64,000 bases of DNA from Oceanispirochaeta crateris (GCF_008329965.1 NZ_CP036150.1:2418001-2482000); one strand, 5' to 3'. Numbered from the stretch's first letter, positions 35,229 to 48,948 are shown. The notes: generated by a model not told the origin, from the sequence alone. Made by a program: numbers and translations.

Positions 35229-35684
35229 TTGATGAAAATTTTTAAAACAAATACTCGTATCATTATCCCTTCTATTACATTCTTCCTGGGACTGATATGG
35301 GTCATCTACGGACTTAATAATTATGGCTGGTGGGAAGAAGGACCTGGGAGCGGTTTTTTTCCGTCCATCATAGGCATTCTTTTATCTGGTATTAGTATTA
35401 TTGCTTTTCTAGAAGGTAGAAAACTATCTCCCCCTGAATATATAAAAGCAAGTTACCTCCCTTTTATAGCAGCTATTGCAACTGTTGGATTTGCCTTAAT
35501 CATAGGTTTTTTTCCATCATTATTTCTATTTCTTCAAGGCTGGCTAAAATTGATAGAAAAATATAGTTGGAAAAAATCTCTTCCAGTTTCTACAATCACA
35601 ACAGCATTACTATATGGCGTATTTGCCATGTGGTTGATGGTTCCCTTTCCTGCGGGACTAATACTTAACATGATCAGAGGTTAA
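35229..35684 (+). CDS. tctB: Tripartite tricarboxylate transporter, small membrane subunit
   Basis: 151 aa with four predicted transmembrane helices (IIIPSITFFLGLIWVIYGL near the start; FFPSIIGILLSGISIIAFL; a long hydrophobic stretch at about 75-105; TALLYGVFAMWLMVPFPAGL at the end), as in TctB. It forms the membrane complex with TctA. GGAG lies 7 nt before the ATG. First gene of the rightward arm, 3 nt before tctA. The pattern GGGSGFFPSIIG-like (GPGSGFFPSIIG here) is typical of the family. Confidence 0.88.
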   Translation: MMKIFKTNTRIIIPSITFFLGLIWVIYGLNNYGWWEEGPGSGFFPSIIGILLSGISIIAFLEGRKLSPPEYIKASYLPFIAAIATVGFALIIGFFPSLFLFLQGWLKLIEKYSWKKSLPVSTITTALLYGVFAMWLMVPFPAGLILNMIRG

Positions 35685-35687
35685 TTA

Positions 35688-37196
35688 ATGGAAACAGTCA
35701 CTTTATTATTTCAGGGTTTTGCTACAGCTTTAACTTTTCAGAACCTTCTTGCAGCAAGTGCAGGCGCTATTCTTGGATTGATTGTCGGAGCTATGCCTGG
35801 AATTGGTTCTCTTGCTGGAGTAGCTCTGCTTCTTCCTTTAACTTTTAAATTCAATCCTGTTACTGGGATTATTATGTTATCTGCAATCTATTATGCCAAT
35901 ATGTATGGAGGCTCCTATAGCTCTATCCTGATTAATATTCCAGGAGATGGCCCAGCGGTAATGACAGCTATAGATGGTCATCCTATGGCCAAAAACGGAG
36001 AACCCGGAAAGGCTCTATTCACTTCAAATATATCCTCGTTTATAGGAGGAACCATTGGAATTATCATCTTGACTATTACTGGTCCTGCCCTAGCAAGACT
36101 TGGTCTTAAATTTGGCCCAGTAGAAATGGCTGCACTTCTCATGGTTGCAATGACCTCATTAGGGTGGTTACTTGGTGACAATCCTACAAAGGGTGTTGTA
36201 TCTACATTACTTGGAGTAATGATAGCTACAATTGGTTTTGATATCGTTGTAGGAACGCCCCGTTACGACTTCGGTTCACTATACCTCCTTGGTGGAATAT
36301 CATTTATTCCTCTTGTCATTGGAATGTTCGGTTTTTCTCAAGTTATGGAGATGATGGAACCTCGTCTTGATGGTGATGCTGTCGATATGAAACTATCCTT
36401 AAAAGATAGCATATTAAATAAATCTGAAATGAAACGTCTTTTAGGACCTGCCATTCGTTCAAGTTTTCTAGGAACAATAGTAGGAATACTTCCTGGAGCA
36501 GGTGCAACAACAGGTTCTTTTCTTGGATATATTACTGAAAAGAAAATCGGTAAAAACCGAGAGAAAATGGGAACAGGAATCCTTGAAGGTGTAGCCGCAG
36601 CTGAAGCAGCAAACAACTCTGCAGCAGCTGGGGCATTTGCCCCACTCCTATCACTTGGAATTCCAGGTTCTGGAACTGGTGCAGTACTCCTTGGAGGCCT
36701 TCTGATGTACGGCTTAACACCAGGACCAAGGCTATTCCAGAATGAACCAGAGTTTACATGGGGGTTGATTGCCTCCTTATATGTAGCTAATATTATAACA
36801 CTTTTAATCGCGCTGTCGATCATTCCATTTCTCATCAAGATTCTAAAGGTTCCTGTAAAGATCATGGTTCCCATTATCACAGCTGTATGCATCCTAGGAG
36901 CCTATAGTGCAAGTAATTCGCTATACGGTGTTATGTTGATGTTGGCATCAGGATTCATAGGATTTCACCTAAAAAAGAATAACTATCCAATAGCACCTCT
37001 TCTATTAGCCTTTGTTCTGGCTCCCACATTGGAACGGGATTTTAGAAGATCCTTTCTCATTTCAGATGGAAGCCCTTGGATATTTTTCCAGAAACCGATT
37101 GCTTGCGGACTGATCATTTTTCTAATGCTTACAATTCTATCACCAGTAATCAGAAAAATAATTATCAATTTTAAAAGACTTAAAACAAAAGCATAA
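35688..37196 (+). CDS. tctA: Tripartite tricarboxylate transporter, large membrane subunit
   Basis: 502 aa, about 12 transmembrane helices. The family signatures GLIVGAMPGIGSLAGVALLLP, given here in parts (GAMPGIG near residue 32), YGGSYSSILINIPGD and GILPGAGATTGSFLGY are all present. It is the transport channel of a secondary, ion-driven carboxylate uptake system fed by the periplasmic TctC. GAGG precedes the ATG. Substrates of the family include citrate, tartrate, terephthalate and sulfolactate, so only 'an organic acid' can be claimed here. Confidence 0.95.
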   Translation: METVTLLFQGFATALTFQNLLAASAGAILGLIVGAMPGIGSLAGVALLLPLTFKFNPVTGIIMLSAIYYANMYGGSYSSILINIPGDGPAVMTAIDGHPMAKNGEPGKALFTSNISSFIGGTIGIIILTITGPALARLGLKFGPVEMAALLMVAMTSLGWLLGDNPTKGVVSTLLGVMIATIGFDIVVGTPRYDFGSLYLLGGISFIPLVIGMFGFSQVMEMMEPRLDGDAVDMKLSLKDSILNKSEMKRLLGPAIRSSFLGTIVGILPGAGATTGSFLGYITEKKIGKNREKMGTGILEGVAAAEAANNSAAAGAFAPLLSLGIPGSGTGAVLLGGLLMYGLTPGPRLFQNEPEFTWGLIASLYVANIITLLIALSIIPFLIKILKVPVKIMVPIITAVCILGAYSASNSLYGVMLMLASGFIGFHLKKNNYPIAPLLLAFVLAPTLERDFRRSFLISDGSPWIFFQKPIACGLIIFLMLTILSPVIRKIIINFKRLKTKA

Positions 37197-37220
37197 ACAA
37201 ACAATTCTGGAGACTTTTCA

Positions 37221-38705
37221 ATGAAAGCTATCATGGTAATGTTTGATTCACTAAATAGAGATATGCTCTCCTCATATGGATGCAATTGGACAAAAACAGA
37301 AAACTTCAATCGCCTGAGTAAAAAAACAGTAACTTTTACAAATAGCTTTGCAGGAAGCCTTCCTTGCATGCCAGCGAGAAGAGAACTTCATACAGGTCGC
37401 TATAATTTTCTACACAGATGCTGGGGTCCTATAGAACCTTTTGATGATTCTATGCCATCTATTCTAAAGGAGAATGGTATATATACACATTTGGTAAGTG
37501 ATCATGCACATTACTGGGAAGATGGAGGAGCGACATATCATACTCGATATAACAGCTGGGAAGCATCTAGAGGACAAGAAGGTGATTACTGGAAAGGTGA
37601 GGTAGCAGATCCAGATATCCCATCTGATGCCTTAGGAAGAAAGAAACACTCCTGGAGGCAAGACTGGATCAACAGAAAGTACATGTCCAATGAAGAAGAT
37701 ATGCCCGCTTACAAAACATTTCATTCTGGATTAGAATTTATTGAAAATAATATAAATAGTGATAATTGGTTTCTTCAACTCGAAACATTTGATCCTCATG
37801 AACCTTTTTTTGTACCAGAAAAATATGCTGAGCTGTATGATGATGATTACAAGGGTGTACATTTTGATTGGCCGGCATATCAAGAAGCCACAAATTATAC
37901 AAATGAACAAATTTCACATGTAAGAAAACGTTATGCTGCACTGTTAAGTATGTGTGATGCTTATCTTGGGAAAGTCATAGACATTATGGATGAACACAAT
38001 ATGTGGAAAGACACAATGTTAATTGTCAATACTGATCATGGTTTTTTACTGGGAGAACATGGTTGGTTCGGCAAAAATAGAATGCCTACATATACAGAAA
38101 TTGCTCGAACTCCTTTCTTCGTATGGGACCCAAGAATCGGTAAAAAAAATATAAAAAATCATCAGTTAGTCCAAACAATTGATATTGCACCAACCCTACT
38201 AGATTTTTTTGGTATTAAGATTCCTAAAAATATGCAGGGAAAATGTCTTAATTCACTAGTTAGTAATAATTCTCCTGTAAGAGATGGTGCCCTTTTTGGA
38301 CTTCATGGAGGACATATCAATTACACTGACGGACGTTATGTCTATATGAAGGCACCTGTTAAACCAAATGATAAAAATCTTTACAACTACACACTTCTTC
38401 CGACCCATATCAACAGTTTGTTCTCTCCTGAAGAACTGACTGATATGACTTTGGAAAGCCCATTATCCTTCACCAAAGGTTGTCAGGTATTGAAAATTAG
38501 AGCTCTAAAGCCAGCCCACAATACTTACCAACACACCCTTGGAGATTATTTATTTGATCTTAAGAATGACCCTGATCAGAAAGAACCAATCATAGATACT
38601 GGTTTGATTAAATCTATGCAAGAAAGGATGAGTATTCTGATGAAAGAATCAGATGCACCAGCTGAAGCCTTTATTCGCTATGGACTTAAAAGTCCACAAG
38701 AGTAA
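37221..38705 (+). CDS. Cytoplasmic sulfatase (formylglycine type)
   Basis: 494 aa. The maturation motif CMPAR (C49-R53) followed by TGR at 58-60 fits C-x-P-x-R-x(4)-TGR, so C49 would become formylglycine. Metal-site elements are MFDSLNRD (D9) and VNTDHGFLLGEHG. No signal peptide or TM helix, so it acts in the cytoplasm on an imported sulfate or phosphonate ester. GGAG precedes the ATG, 24 nt after tctA. It lies between the transporter membrane genes and the binding-protein gene. The activating enzyme (FGE or anSME) is not in this window. It resembles a group of unassigned sulfatases common in Rhizobiales (recollection). Confidence 0.92.
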   Translation: MKAIMVMFDSLNRDMLSSYGCNWTKTENFNRLSKKTVTFTNSFAGSLPCMPARRELHTGRYNFLHRCWGPIEPFDDSMPSILKENGIYTHLVSDHAHYWEDGGATYHTRYNSWEASRGQEGDYWKGEVADPDIPSDALGRKKHSWRQDWINRKYMSNEEDMPAYKTFHSGLEFIENNINSDNWFLQLETFDPHEPFFVPEKYAELYDDDYKGVHFDWPAYQEATNYTNEQISHVRKRYAALLSMCDAYLGKVIDIMDEHNMWKDTMLIVNTDHGFLLGEHGWFGKNRMPTYTEIARTPFFVWDPRIGKKNIKNHQLVQTIDIAPTLLDFFGIKIPKNMQGKCLNSLVSNNSPVRDGALFGLHGGHINYTDGRYVYMKAPVKPNDKNLYNYTLLPTHINSLFSPEELTDMTLESPLSFTKGCQVLKIRALKPAHNTYQHTLGDYLFDLKNDPDQKEPIIDTGLIKSMQERMSILMKESDAPAEAFIRYGLKSPQE

Positions 38706-38798
38706 AAAACAGCAGATTTCTATCTGAAAAATAAGGCATTTTAACCCATCTTAACAAGTAGGGTAAAAATATAAAAAGCATTATAAGGAGCTTTAAAA

Positions 38799-39743
38799 AT
38801 GAAAAAACTGTTTAGTGTTTTATTAGTGACAGTTCTCGTATCAGTAGTAGTTTTCGCAGAAGGGCAAAAAGATACTGCAAGTGGTCCTTGGACTCCAACA
38901 AAAGGAGTTGAATGGGTAGTAACATCAAGCGCTGGTGGAGGCTCTTCAATTTTCACTCAAAACATTGTCGAGATTATGAAATCTGAGGGTATTGTAGATA
39001 AGAACATTATCATCAACTACAAAACAGATGGTGGTGGTGCAGTAGGTAGAAGATCTGTTTCTATGATGAAAAATGAATCACATACACTTCTTACTTTTAA
39101 TTCTGGAGACCTCCAACCCTTCGTACAGGCAGAGAAGGGAGATTTGGATGGCTTTACCCCTCTTGCAATCATGGCTTTAGATGGACAAATCCTTCTTGTA
39201 AACTATGACTCACCATATCAGAACATGGAAGAAATCATAGCCGCTCTTAAAGATGGTAAAAGATTGATTATCGGTGGTTCTAAATCTGATGACGAAGCCA
39301 TCTATAATGCAATGGTTTCTAAAATTGGAGGAGATATGGAGTACCTCAGGTCAGATTCAACCGGTGAAGCACTCACGCAACTCTTAGGTGGACATATCGA
39401 TATGGCGATTGCAAAACCAGCAGCTTCTTTTGATCTTGTTTCAAGTGGAGAACTGCGCCCCATGGTAACAGCTTCATCATCACGATTTAGTGGTCCATTT
39501 GATGCTCCGACTTTTGTAGAATTGGGATACGACATTGAATTCCAGATTTTTAGAGGCGTTGTAGGGCCTGCAGATATGCCAGAAGAAGCTGTTGCATACT
39601 GGTCTGACGCACTTTCTAAAGTAGCTAAAACTGAGGCATGGAAAACAAACTATATTGATAAATTTCTACTTGTAGGAAATCATCTCCCAGCAGATCAAGC
39701 TAAAAATTACATGCAAAAATTTGAAAATATGTACACAAAATAA
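38799..39743 (+). CDS. tctC: Tripartite tricarboxylate transporter substrate-binding protein
   Basis: 314 aa. Signal peptide 1-22 (LFSVLLVTVLVSVVVFA) with predicted cleavage before EGQKD, then a Bug/TctC periplasmic binding fold: VEWVVTSSAGGGSSIFTQ, IIINYKTDGGGAVGRR and TEAWKTNYIDKF. It captures the substrate and hands it to TctAB. AAGGAG precedes the ATG. A hairpin terminator follows. The order B-A-sulfatase-C is unusual, since the three transporter genes are normally adjacent. Confidence 0.93.
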   Translation: MKKLFSVLLVTVLVSVVVFAEGQKDTASGPWTPTKGVEWVVTSSAGGGSSIFTQNIVEIMKSEGIVDKNIIINYKTDGGGAVGRRSVSMMKNESHTLLTFNSGDLQPFVQAEKGDLDGFTPLAIMALDGQILLVNYDSPYQNMEEIIAALKDGKRLIIGGSKSDDEAIYNAMVSKIGGDMEYLRSDSTGEALTQLLGGHIDMAIAKPAASFDLVSSGELRPMVTASSSRFSGPFDAPTFVELGYDIEFQIFRGVVGPADMPEEAVAYWSDALSKVAKTEAWKTNYIDKFLLVGNHLPADQAKNYMQKFENMYTK

Positions 39744-39765
39744 CAGTTTGTCGATACTCTAAAAC

Positions 39766-39793
39766 AAAAGGGTCCGTCAATACGGGCCCTTTT
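39766..39793 (+). terminator. Terminator after tctC
   Basis: AAAAGGGTCCGT (39766-39777) / ACGGGCCCTTTT (39782-39793), 12 bp with one G-U pair and a 4-nt loop. The T-run is short. It separates the transport arm from the regulator gene. Confidence 0.75.
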
Positions 39794-39853
39794 AGTGAAA
39801 TCATCAGTGAAGGAATAAAACTATTGAAATTAATAGTTTCATATAAATAGTTT

Positions 39854-39865
39854 TTTGTATACAAT
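39854..39865. promoter_or_regulatory. Operator of the GntR/FCD regulator, copy 3, with gntR promoter
   Basis: TTTGTATACAAT, the best copy of the palindrome. It covers a candidate -10 TACAAT (39860-39865) with TTTCAT (39837-39842) 17 nt upstream. The start codon at 39872 follows after 6 nt. This predicts autorepression and a leaderless mRNA. Confidence 0.6.
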
Positions 39866-39871
39866 AAAAGA

Positions 39872-40507
39872 ATGGAACAGTTGATCACCAGAAAAAATCT
39901 CTCAGACCAAGTACATGATCATATCAAACGCATGATCCTTTCAGGAGAACTCAAGGGCGGTGAACGTGTTCCTGAAGCTTCATTGAGTAAATTATTCGGA
40001 GTAAGCCGCACACCTCTCCGCGAAGCCTTAAAAAAATTGAGTGATTACGGTCTTATTTACCTGAAACCCAGGAGTTATGCCGAAGTCGTCATAATTGATG
40101 AAGAAGAAGCAATGCAAATTGCAGAAGTAAGGCTCTATATAGAGATATTATCAGCAAAATTGTTCAGTAAAAATGCGTCCGCTAAGGATTTTCAGGAAAT
40201 TAGGCTAATATCTGATAAATGTCTTGAACTAAATATCAGTGGCGACAAAGCTGCTGCATTTGAAATGGACAGCCAATTCCATCTCATGATAGCAAAATAC
40301 TGTGGTAACAGATGTCTATATGAGATCTTTGAGAAACTGGATGCCAGAATTCAGCTTGTACGTCTCAACCAGAAACTGAACACTCCACTACTAACTGATT
40401 ATATTAAACAACACAGCATACTAGTTGCTGCTATGGAAAACAAAGAAGAAAACCTCATCGAATCTATTCTCTCTTCCCATATAATGCATGATTTCAATAA
40501 AGATTGA
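39872..40507 (+). CDS. GntR-family regulator, FCD (FadR) subfamily
   Basis: 211 aa. Winged helix-turn-helix (about 8-70, with ASLSKLFGVSRTPLREALKK) and an all-helical FCD effector domain (about 80-205) with likely metal ligands in EMDSQFHLMIA and a C-terminal His (SSHIMHD). Such regulators sense organic acids or sugar acids. It has no Shine-Dalgarno and starts 6 nt past a promoter-like -10 that overlaps its own operator. The same operator in the divergent pdxA/tctB region makes it the island's regulator. Repression relieved by the substrate or an intermediate is inferred. Confidence 0.92.
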   Translation: MEQLITRKNLSDQVHDHIKRMILSGELKGGERVPEASLSKLFGVSRTPLREALKKLSDYGLIYLKPRSYAEVVIIDEEEAMQIAEVRLYIEILSAKLFSKNASAKDFQEIRLISDKCLELNISGDKAAAFEMDSQFHLMIAKYCGNRCLYEIFEKLDARIQLVRLNQKLNTPLLTDYIKQHSILVAAMENKEENLIESILSSHIMHDFNKD

Positions 40508-40520
40508 TAAATCAAATACA

Positions 40521-41408
40521 TTACTCCAAAGGCAAATCTAAATCTTTCTTGTTCATAGAATAATAATTAACATGGGTATTAATCCCTGCTTTATGCAAAT
40601 CTAAAATCAGAGCCGTTCGTATTTCCGCCTTCAATTCCCATGCCTCTGCAGGAGAAGAAGCCCAGGCAGCAATCCAACAGGTAATACTGCTTTCATTGGT
40701 CTCCATGATCCAGAAGGCGGGATCTTCAAAATCCAAGCAATGTTCACTCCTCTTAGCTGTGTCTTCTGCGATCTCTTTGACCAACTGCATATCTGATCCA
40801 TAGGCCACATAAAACTCTACATGGGCCCACAACCATTTATCATGAAGGTTATAGTTTATAAATTCCTGATTTATCATTGAGCTGTTTGGAATGACATAGC
40901 GCCGCCAGTCCCATAACTTAATCACAGTATGAGTAGCTGAAATATCTTCTATTGTTCCATAGTAATCATTTAATTTGATTGTATCCCCAATATTAAGCAT
41001 TCTAGAAGCTGTAATGGCTATCCCAGATAGAAAGTTTTCGATAAAAGGTTTTGCCGCCATACCGGTTATAATGGCAGCAGCACCCACCATGATGGAAATA
41101 AAAGCCTGTGGAAGCTTATCAATAAATGGGAAAGAAACACCAATTATAAAGGCAAAGAAAGCGACAAAAACTGCCACTCTCCTAAAGATAGAAAATCGTG
41201 TAGTAACACTTTCTTTCGCTCTGATTTTGAATGATCTGACTGGCCTATCCAAGGGAGTTGAAGTTTCTATCGATTCTGAATAATTCAAATTTTCAATGAC
41301 GGATTTTCTCTTTTTTAGAGCCATTTTATAGAGGATTTGTATGGTTATAAGTAAGCAAATACCGCCTAGTGTTATCAGAGAAATATATAAGATGAGCTGT
41401 TTATTCAT
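40521..41408 (-). CDS. MscS-family mechanosensitive channel
   Basis: 295 aa. TM helices are at about 6-30 and 75-115, with pore helix TM3 about 110-140 (MVGAAAIITGMAAKPFIENFLSG), then the beta domain with the family motif GDTIKLNDYYGTIEDISATHTVIKLWDWRRYVIPN, seen here in parts, and a C-terminal alpha-beta domain. It opens under membrane tension to release solutes. Convergent with gntR with 13 nt between. No clear Shine-Dalgarno; TATGAT ends 8 nt before the ATG. No sign it belongs to the catabolic island. Confidence 0.9.
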   Translation of the reverse strand: MNKQLILYISLITLGGICLLITIQILYKMALKKRKSVIENLNYSESIETSTPLDRPVRSFKIRAKESVTTRFSIFRRVAVFVAFFAFIIGVSFPFIDKLPQAFISIMVGAAAIITGMAAKPFIENFLSGIAITASRMLNIGDTIKLNDYYGTIEDISATHTVIKLWDWRRYVIPNSSMINQEFINYNLHDKWLWAHVEFYVAYGSDMQLVKEIAEDTAKRSEHCLDFEDPAFWIMETNESSITCWIAAWASSPAEAWELKAEIRTALILDLHKAGINTHVNYYSMNKKDLDLPLE

Positions 41409-41506
41409 ATAGGACTATCATAGCAATCAAACAAGATACAGTCCATGGATTACAGTGATCCCAAGGGTATCTCAGAGGGATAAGACCCTAAAATGTCAAT
41501 AATAAT

Positions 41507-41534
41507 AAAGCCCCAGTCTTAGGACTGGGGCTTT
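41507..41534 (-). terminator. rRNA operon terminator
   Basis: 12-bp perfect stem AAAGCCCCAGTC (41507-41518) / GACTGGGGCTTT (41523-41534) with a 4-nt loop, followed on the minus strand by ATTATTATT, just past 5S rRNA. Confidence 0.85.
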
Positions 41535-41543
41535 GATGTTTAA

Positions 41544-41651
41544 ACCGGCGACGACCTACTCTCCCACCGTAGCAGTACCATCGGCGCGATTGAGCTTGAC
41601 TTCCGTGTTCGGGATGGGAACGGGTATAACCTCAATGCTAAAATCACCGGA
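41544..41651 (-). rRNA. rrf: 5S ribosomal RNA
   Basis: The minus strand reads CCGGTGA...TACCCGTTCCCATCCCGAAC... ending GGTCGTCGCCGG, the conserved 5S core with its CCGGTG/CGCCGG closing helix. Ends are good to a few bases. Confidence 0.93.
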
Positions 41652-41703
41652 TCACTGTGATCACTCACAGCTATATATATAACTTAGAGATAAATAATAA
41701 TAT

Positions 41704-44638
<2,935 letters not shown>

Positions 44639-44753
44639 ATATTATTATTTATCCCTTCGCTATTATCTATATTAAAGAACTAAAAAAAAGAACCTGTCCG
44701 AGACAAACTCTATTTTTATTACCAGATCTGTTAATCACTCAACAAAACTGCTT

Positions 44754-44827
<74 letters not shown>

Positions 44828-45003
44828 TTTAAACTGGGAATTAAAGCTTTATAGGGAAATTAGAAGTATTTAACGAGGGCCAAGCATGTTGCGTACCACA
44901 GACCAAGGGCCGTGAACGCAACACTGATTCATACGAGCATCACTCGTGAAAATGATGACTAACTGCTTGTGTGTACAAAACACAAGACTTAATACCTTTC
45001 TCG

Positions 45004-46547
<1,544 letters not shown>

Positions 46548-47212
46548 TATAGTTTATCCACCGAAGTGGATAATTTTCTATCAATGCCTTAAAACAGATC
46601 CTAGCGAATGTATTCATCCTGATCTGCCCTAAAGTGAGCCAGAGTCCCTTTATACAGTGCGCCTCCCCTTTCGGAAAAACCCACTGTGCTTAAAAGAAAA
46701 CTAACGTTCGGACCGTACCTAAACCATAAGGCTTTTGGCACGATTCTATTTTCGTACTACCAGTGCTTGACTCTCGTCAAATACTTCAATTTCCCTTCTC
46801 TAATTCCTTTGTAAAAGAACATTTAGTTCTGTGCGTTTCTTGGCTTATCGCCCCGAGCGCTCCGTGAATATATAACTTATCCTGCTTTTATGTCAACACT
46901 GTATTTTAGTTTTATTCAAAACTTTTTACTCAGTCCCTCTTACCACAGCACAATTCCAGACTTAAAACATTATACACAAACAAATTAATATAAAACCAAG
47001 CTCTTCATGAAACCAGTGACACTATTACGAATAGAGATTATTAATGAAAAAGAGACTTGTATGTCTAGAATTCTTAGATTTTCCTGCCAGAATTTCGCAC
47101 TTTTTATGATCCTATATATACAAAGGCAGTAGACGTCTATGCAAAGCCTGCCTTAGAGCGCGGTAACAACAAACCAACAGGCTATTTTTTAATATCCGTC
47201 TGATTTTACTTT
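46548..47212. other. rRNA leader and gene-free region
   Basis: 665 bp between 16S and the pyrG terminator. 46548-46868 is the transcribed leader, rich in short inverted segments such as TACAGTG...CACTGTG flanking 46650-46690, probably for RNase processing. 46900-47212 is AT-rich with no convincing gene. Confidence 0.6.
46869..46896 (-). promoter_or_regulatory. rRNA operon promoter
   Basis: Minus strand TTGACA (46896-46891), 16-nt spacer, TATATA (46874-46869), about 320 nt upstream of 16S. A near-consensus -35 as expected of a strong promoter. The sequence after the -10 (TTCACGGAGCGCTCGG) is GC-rich, like a discriminator. Confidence 0.75.
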
Positions 47213-47260
47213 AAAAAAAACACCCGATTCAAACCGCTCATTTGCTGTTTAAACCGGGCG
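47213..47260 (-). terminator. Terminator after pyrG
   Basis: Minus strand CGCCCGGTTTAAAC (47260-47247) pairs with GTTTGAATCGGGTG (47234-47221) over 14 positions including three G-U pairs, followed by eight T residues. Confidence 0.85.
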
Positions 47261-47284
47261 CTCTCATTTCAAAGGATTGAAAAC

Positions 47285-48910
47285 TTATTTTTTACCAGAG
47301 TTTTTCAATGAATGCAGAATAAAGTCCTTAAAGAGGGGTCCTGCTTTAATGGGAGATGATGTGAACTCAGGATGAAACTGCACTCCGACACCCCAGGGAT
47401 GATCAGGCCATTCCACTGACTCGACTAAAGAGCCATCAGGAGTCGTTCCTGAAAGGATCAGCCCGGCTTCGGACAAAGCTTCCCGATAGCTATTGGACAC
47501 TTCATATCGATGTCTATGACGCTCATGAATTGTTGTAGACCCATAAGCTTTAAACATATGTGTGCCTTCATTCACATGTGACTCACTCAAACCCAGTCTC
47601 ATGGTACCACCATAAGCAGTGACATCGACCTGTTCTTCCAGGAGTGAGATGACCGAATTATTCCCCTCAGGTCTGAATTCAGAACTATCAGCATCCTTAA
47701 GTCCCAGAATGGAACGGCTGTACTCAATAACCATGATCTGCAATCCCAGGCAGATACCGAAACAGGGAATTTTCTTTTCTCTAGCGAATCTTGCGGTCTG
47801 AACCATGCCCAGAATCCCTCGGGAACCAAAACCACCCGGAATTAGAATCCCGTCATAGGGTGCAAAGAATTCGTCCAAAGTTTCACCGGCAGCAATCTTT
47901 TGCTCAATGTCTTCTGAATCTACCTTGGTCAACTTCAACCGCACTTCATTTGCGAATGCCCCATGCACAAGTGCTTCATCCACCGACTTATAGGCATCGG
48001 CCAGTTCAATGTACTTCCCGACCATTGCGATATTGACAGTAGTTTTTGAATTTTTATGGATATCAGCCAATCGTCCCCAAGTGTTGGTGATCTTTGATTT
48101 TCTGCTGCGCAGTCCCAATTTACGACAAACAACCTCATCCATTCCCTGATGATGGTAGACAACAGGAATCTCATAAATGGTTGTATCCACATCGTGAGCA
48201 GAAAGAACACAATCATGATCAATGTTTGTAAACTGTGAGATTTTTCTTTTTAAATCTGCGGGCAGCTCTTCCTGACAACGACAGAGCAGCACATCTGGCT
48301 GTATACCGATTTCTCTCATCTCTTTTACAGAGTGCTGGGTCGGTTTGGTCTTAACCTCACCACCTGTCACGGTAGGAACAAGAGTCAGATGAACAGAGAG
48401 GGCAACTCCATGACCCTTCTCATGAATAATCTGACGTACAGCTTCGAGGTAGGGAATGGATTCGATATCTCCAACAGTACCACCAATCTCAACAATAGTT
48501 ATTTCTATCTCGGGTTTTTCACCAAGACTCAGAATACGTCTCTTAATTTCATCTGTGATGTGAGGGACAACCTGTACACACTTGCCTAAAAATTTCCCTT
48601 CTCTTTCCTTACGTATAACTGCATCGTAAATCTGACCGGTAGTGATGGAGTGAGCGGCACTCAGGGGAGAGTGAGTAAATCGCGCATAATTCCCAAGATC
48701 AAGATCTGTCTCTGCACCATCATCGGTGACATAAACTTCACCATGCTGGTAGGGACTCATGGTCCCTGCGTCGACATTGATGTATGGATCAATTTTGATC
48801 ATACATACAGAAAACCCTCTATTCTCAAGGAGGGTACCCAGGGACGCCGAAGCCAACCCCTTTCCAAGGCTGGAACAAACACCGCCAGTAACAAAAATAT
48901 ACTTCTTCAT
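47285..48910 (-). CDS. pyrG: CTP synthase
   Basis: 541 aa, standard length. N-terminal synthase domain begins MKKYIFVTGGVCSSLGKGLA. The C-terminal class I glutamine amidotransferase has the Cys nucleophile in FGICLGLQ and the His-Glu pair in FHPEFTSSP. It converts UTP to CTP with ATP and glutamine. The start has no Shine-Dalgarno; the mRNA may be leaderless. Divergent from ridA, with its own terminator. Confidence 0.98.
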   Translation of the reverse strand: MKKYIFVTGGVCSSLGKGLASASLGTLLENRGFSVCMIKIDPYINVDAGTMSPYQHGEVYVTDDGAETDLDLGNYARFTHSPLSAAHSITTGQIYDAVIRKEREGKFLGKCVQVVPHITDEIKRRILSLGEKPEIEITIVEIGGTVGDIESIPYLEAVRQIIHEKGHGVALSVHLTLVPTVTGGEVKTKPTQHSVKEMREIGIQPDVLLCRCQEELPADLKRKISQFTNIDHDCVLSAHDVDTTIYEIPVVYHHQGMDEVVCRKLGLRSRKSKITNTWGRLADIHKNSKTTVNIAMVGKYIELADAYKSVDEALVHGAFANEVRLKLTKVDSEDIEQKIAAGETLDEFFAPYDGILIPGGFGSRGILGMVQTARFAREKKIPCFGICLGLQIMVIEYSRSILGLKDADSSEFRPEGNNSVISLLEEQVDVTAYGGTMRLGLSESHVNEGTHMFKAYGSTTIHERHRHRYEVSNSYREALSEAGLILSGTTPDGSLVESVEWPDHPWGVGVQFHPEFTSSPIKAGPLFKDFILHSLKNSGKK

Positions 48911-48918
48911 GTGGTAAA

Positions 48919-48948
48919 ATTATTCACCGGATGATCTTCCTCTGTCAA
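48919..48948 (-). promoter_or_regulatory. pyrG promoter close to the start codon
   Basis: Minus strand TTGACA (48948-48943), 18-nt spacer, AATAAT (48924-48919). Only 8 nt separate it from the ATG at 48910. No room is left for a PyrR-type or reiterative-transcription leader. Confidence 0.5.
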
